Shown piece by piece: positions 6,828 to 7,270 of a stretch of DNA of 7,270 bases. Where the stretch lies: contig WRGV01000046.1 in assembly GCA_009787035.1 (NCBI GenBank), forward strand, positions 1,943-9,212, in the 5' to 3' direction. The number at the start of each line of letters is the position of its first letter. Positions within the stretch are counted from its first letter, which is position 1. Below the pieces are notes generated by a model. It was not told where the DNA came from, made no database searches, and worked only from the letters and a program-made list of their open reading frames with translations. The translations under genes and the position numbers were made by a program. The stretch is from Propionibacteriaceae bacterium (GTDB lineage Bacteria > Actinomycetota > Actinomycetes > Propionibacteriales > Propionibacteriaceae).

Positions 6828-6840
6828 AAGGAGAAGAGGA
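6828..6840 (+). promoter_or_regulatory. Strong ribosome binding site for the third SipW-type gene
   Basis: AAGGAG (6828-6833) lies 8 bases before the ATG at 6842, with a second GAGGA (6836-6840) immediately after. The surrounding bases and first codons (AAG CAA CAA CAG AAC) are unusually rich in A, which keeps the start open. This contrasts with the two preceding genes, which have little or no ribosome binding site, and suggests higher translation of this subunit. Confidence 0.7.
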
Positions 6841-6841
6841 A

Positions 6842-7270
6842 ATGAAGCAACAACAGAACGGACGGAGGAGGGCAACAGCGGTCGTCGCGATTGCCGCTGG
6901 CGTCGCCCTGCTGGCGGGTGGCTCCACCTTCGCCCTGTGGTCGACGCAGGCACAGTTGGCCGCCGGCACGATCCAGTCGGGCGATCTGGAACTGGCGTCC
7001 AACGCGACGGCGACGTCGTGGGACGTCAGCATGGGCCGCACCGATGAGATCACGCCGATCACCGACAGCAGCACCAACAAGCTGACGTTCACCGAGCAGA
7101 CCGCTCCGACGACCGTCAACACGACAGGAAGCGCCGGCGCGTTCATCATGACCGGGCACACGATCACGAGCCTGACTGACTGGTCGATCGTCCCGGGCGA
7201 CACCGTCGCGCTGGTGGCGCCGTACACCGTCACGCTCAAGGGCGACAACCTGGTCGCCACGCTGAGCATC
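6842..7270 (+). CDS. SipW-type alternate signal-peptide domain protein (partial, C-terminus beyond window)
   Basis: The first 143 codons of an exported protein, open to the last base of the window. It best fits the actinobacterial 'alternate-type signal peptide domain' family (SipW substrates, TasA/CalY-like). Basic MKQQQNGRRR precedes a hydrophobic core (11-27) and STFALWSTQAQLAAGTIQSG (28-47), which matches the T-x-A-L-W-S motif followed by G-x-I-x-x-G. The mature part shows family landmarks: a Trp-Asp pair (W60-D61), IVPGD (116-120) and YTVTLKGDNLVATLSI (128-143). The family usually runs to about 170-220 residues, so a quarter or so is probably missing. A strong ribosome binding site and A-rich start region suggest high expression, as expected for a main fibre subunit; that role is inferred. 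A SipW-type signal peptidase gene is expected nearby, probably downstream. Confidence 0.88.
   Translation, partial: MKQQQNGRRRATAVVAIAAGVALLAGGSTFALWSTQAQLAAGTIQSGDLELASNATATSWDVSMGRTDEITPITDSSTNKLTFTEQTAPTTVNTTGSAGAFIMTGHTITSLTDWSIVPGDTVALVAPYTVTLKGDNLVATLSI

Noticed and set aside
5654..7159. A 501-codon open frame on the - strand across the SipW-type genes
   Set aside because: It spans three well-supported + strand genes and gives an Arg/Gly-rich product without domains. It is a GC shadow.

Overview
The window is GC-rich throughout, with G/C strongly favoured at third codon positions. It carries seven genes, all on the + strand. The actinobacterial-type alternate signal peptides and a probable leaderless gene start suggest an actinomycete (Actinomycetota). 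Genus cannot be called from the sequence alone.

Region 1 (1-1871) holds two overlapping permease genes of a carbohydrate ABC importer, MalF-type (40-963) and MalG-type (960-1871). The binding protein should lie just upstream, outside the window. No ATPase gene is present here. Region 2 (1929-3002) is a complete YghZ/MgrA-type aldo-keto reductase with its catalytic tetrad. It starts 57 bp after the MalG stop and appears to have its own -10 box, placed so that transcription would begin at the ATG. Two stem-loops at 3012-3080 close this catabolic block.

Region 3 (about 3100-7270) is a separate surface or secretion locus. It begins with an AT-richer promoter-like stretch and a leader containing three competing stems. 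It continues with a 680-residue secreted beta-helix protein bearing a CSLREA-like N-terminal motif (3229-5271). Two alternate-type (SipW-type) signal-peptide proteins follow (5268-5960 and 5957-6787), each overlapping the previous gene by ATGA. After a short gap with a small hairpin and a strong ribosome binding site comes a third SipW-type protein, cut by the window end (6842 onward). The layout suggests a TasA/CalY-like cell-surface fibre or matrix system: a large repetitive surface protein, two low-level accessory subunits coupled by translation, and a more strongly translated subunit. A dedicated SipW-type signal peptidase is predicted downstream but is not in the window.

The least characterised parts are the surface locus itself, the divergent 276-residue SipW-type protein, and the leader before the beta-helix gene. 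No rRNA, tRNA, CRISPR, transposase or phage gene is visible. The longest gap without a gene is 226 bp (3003-3228).
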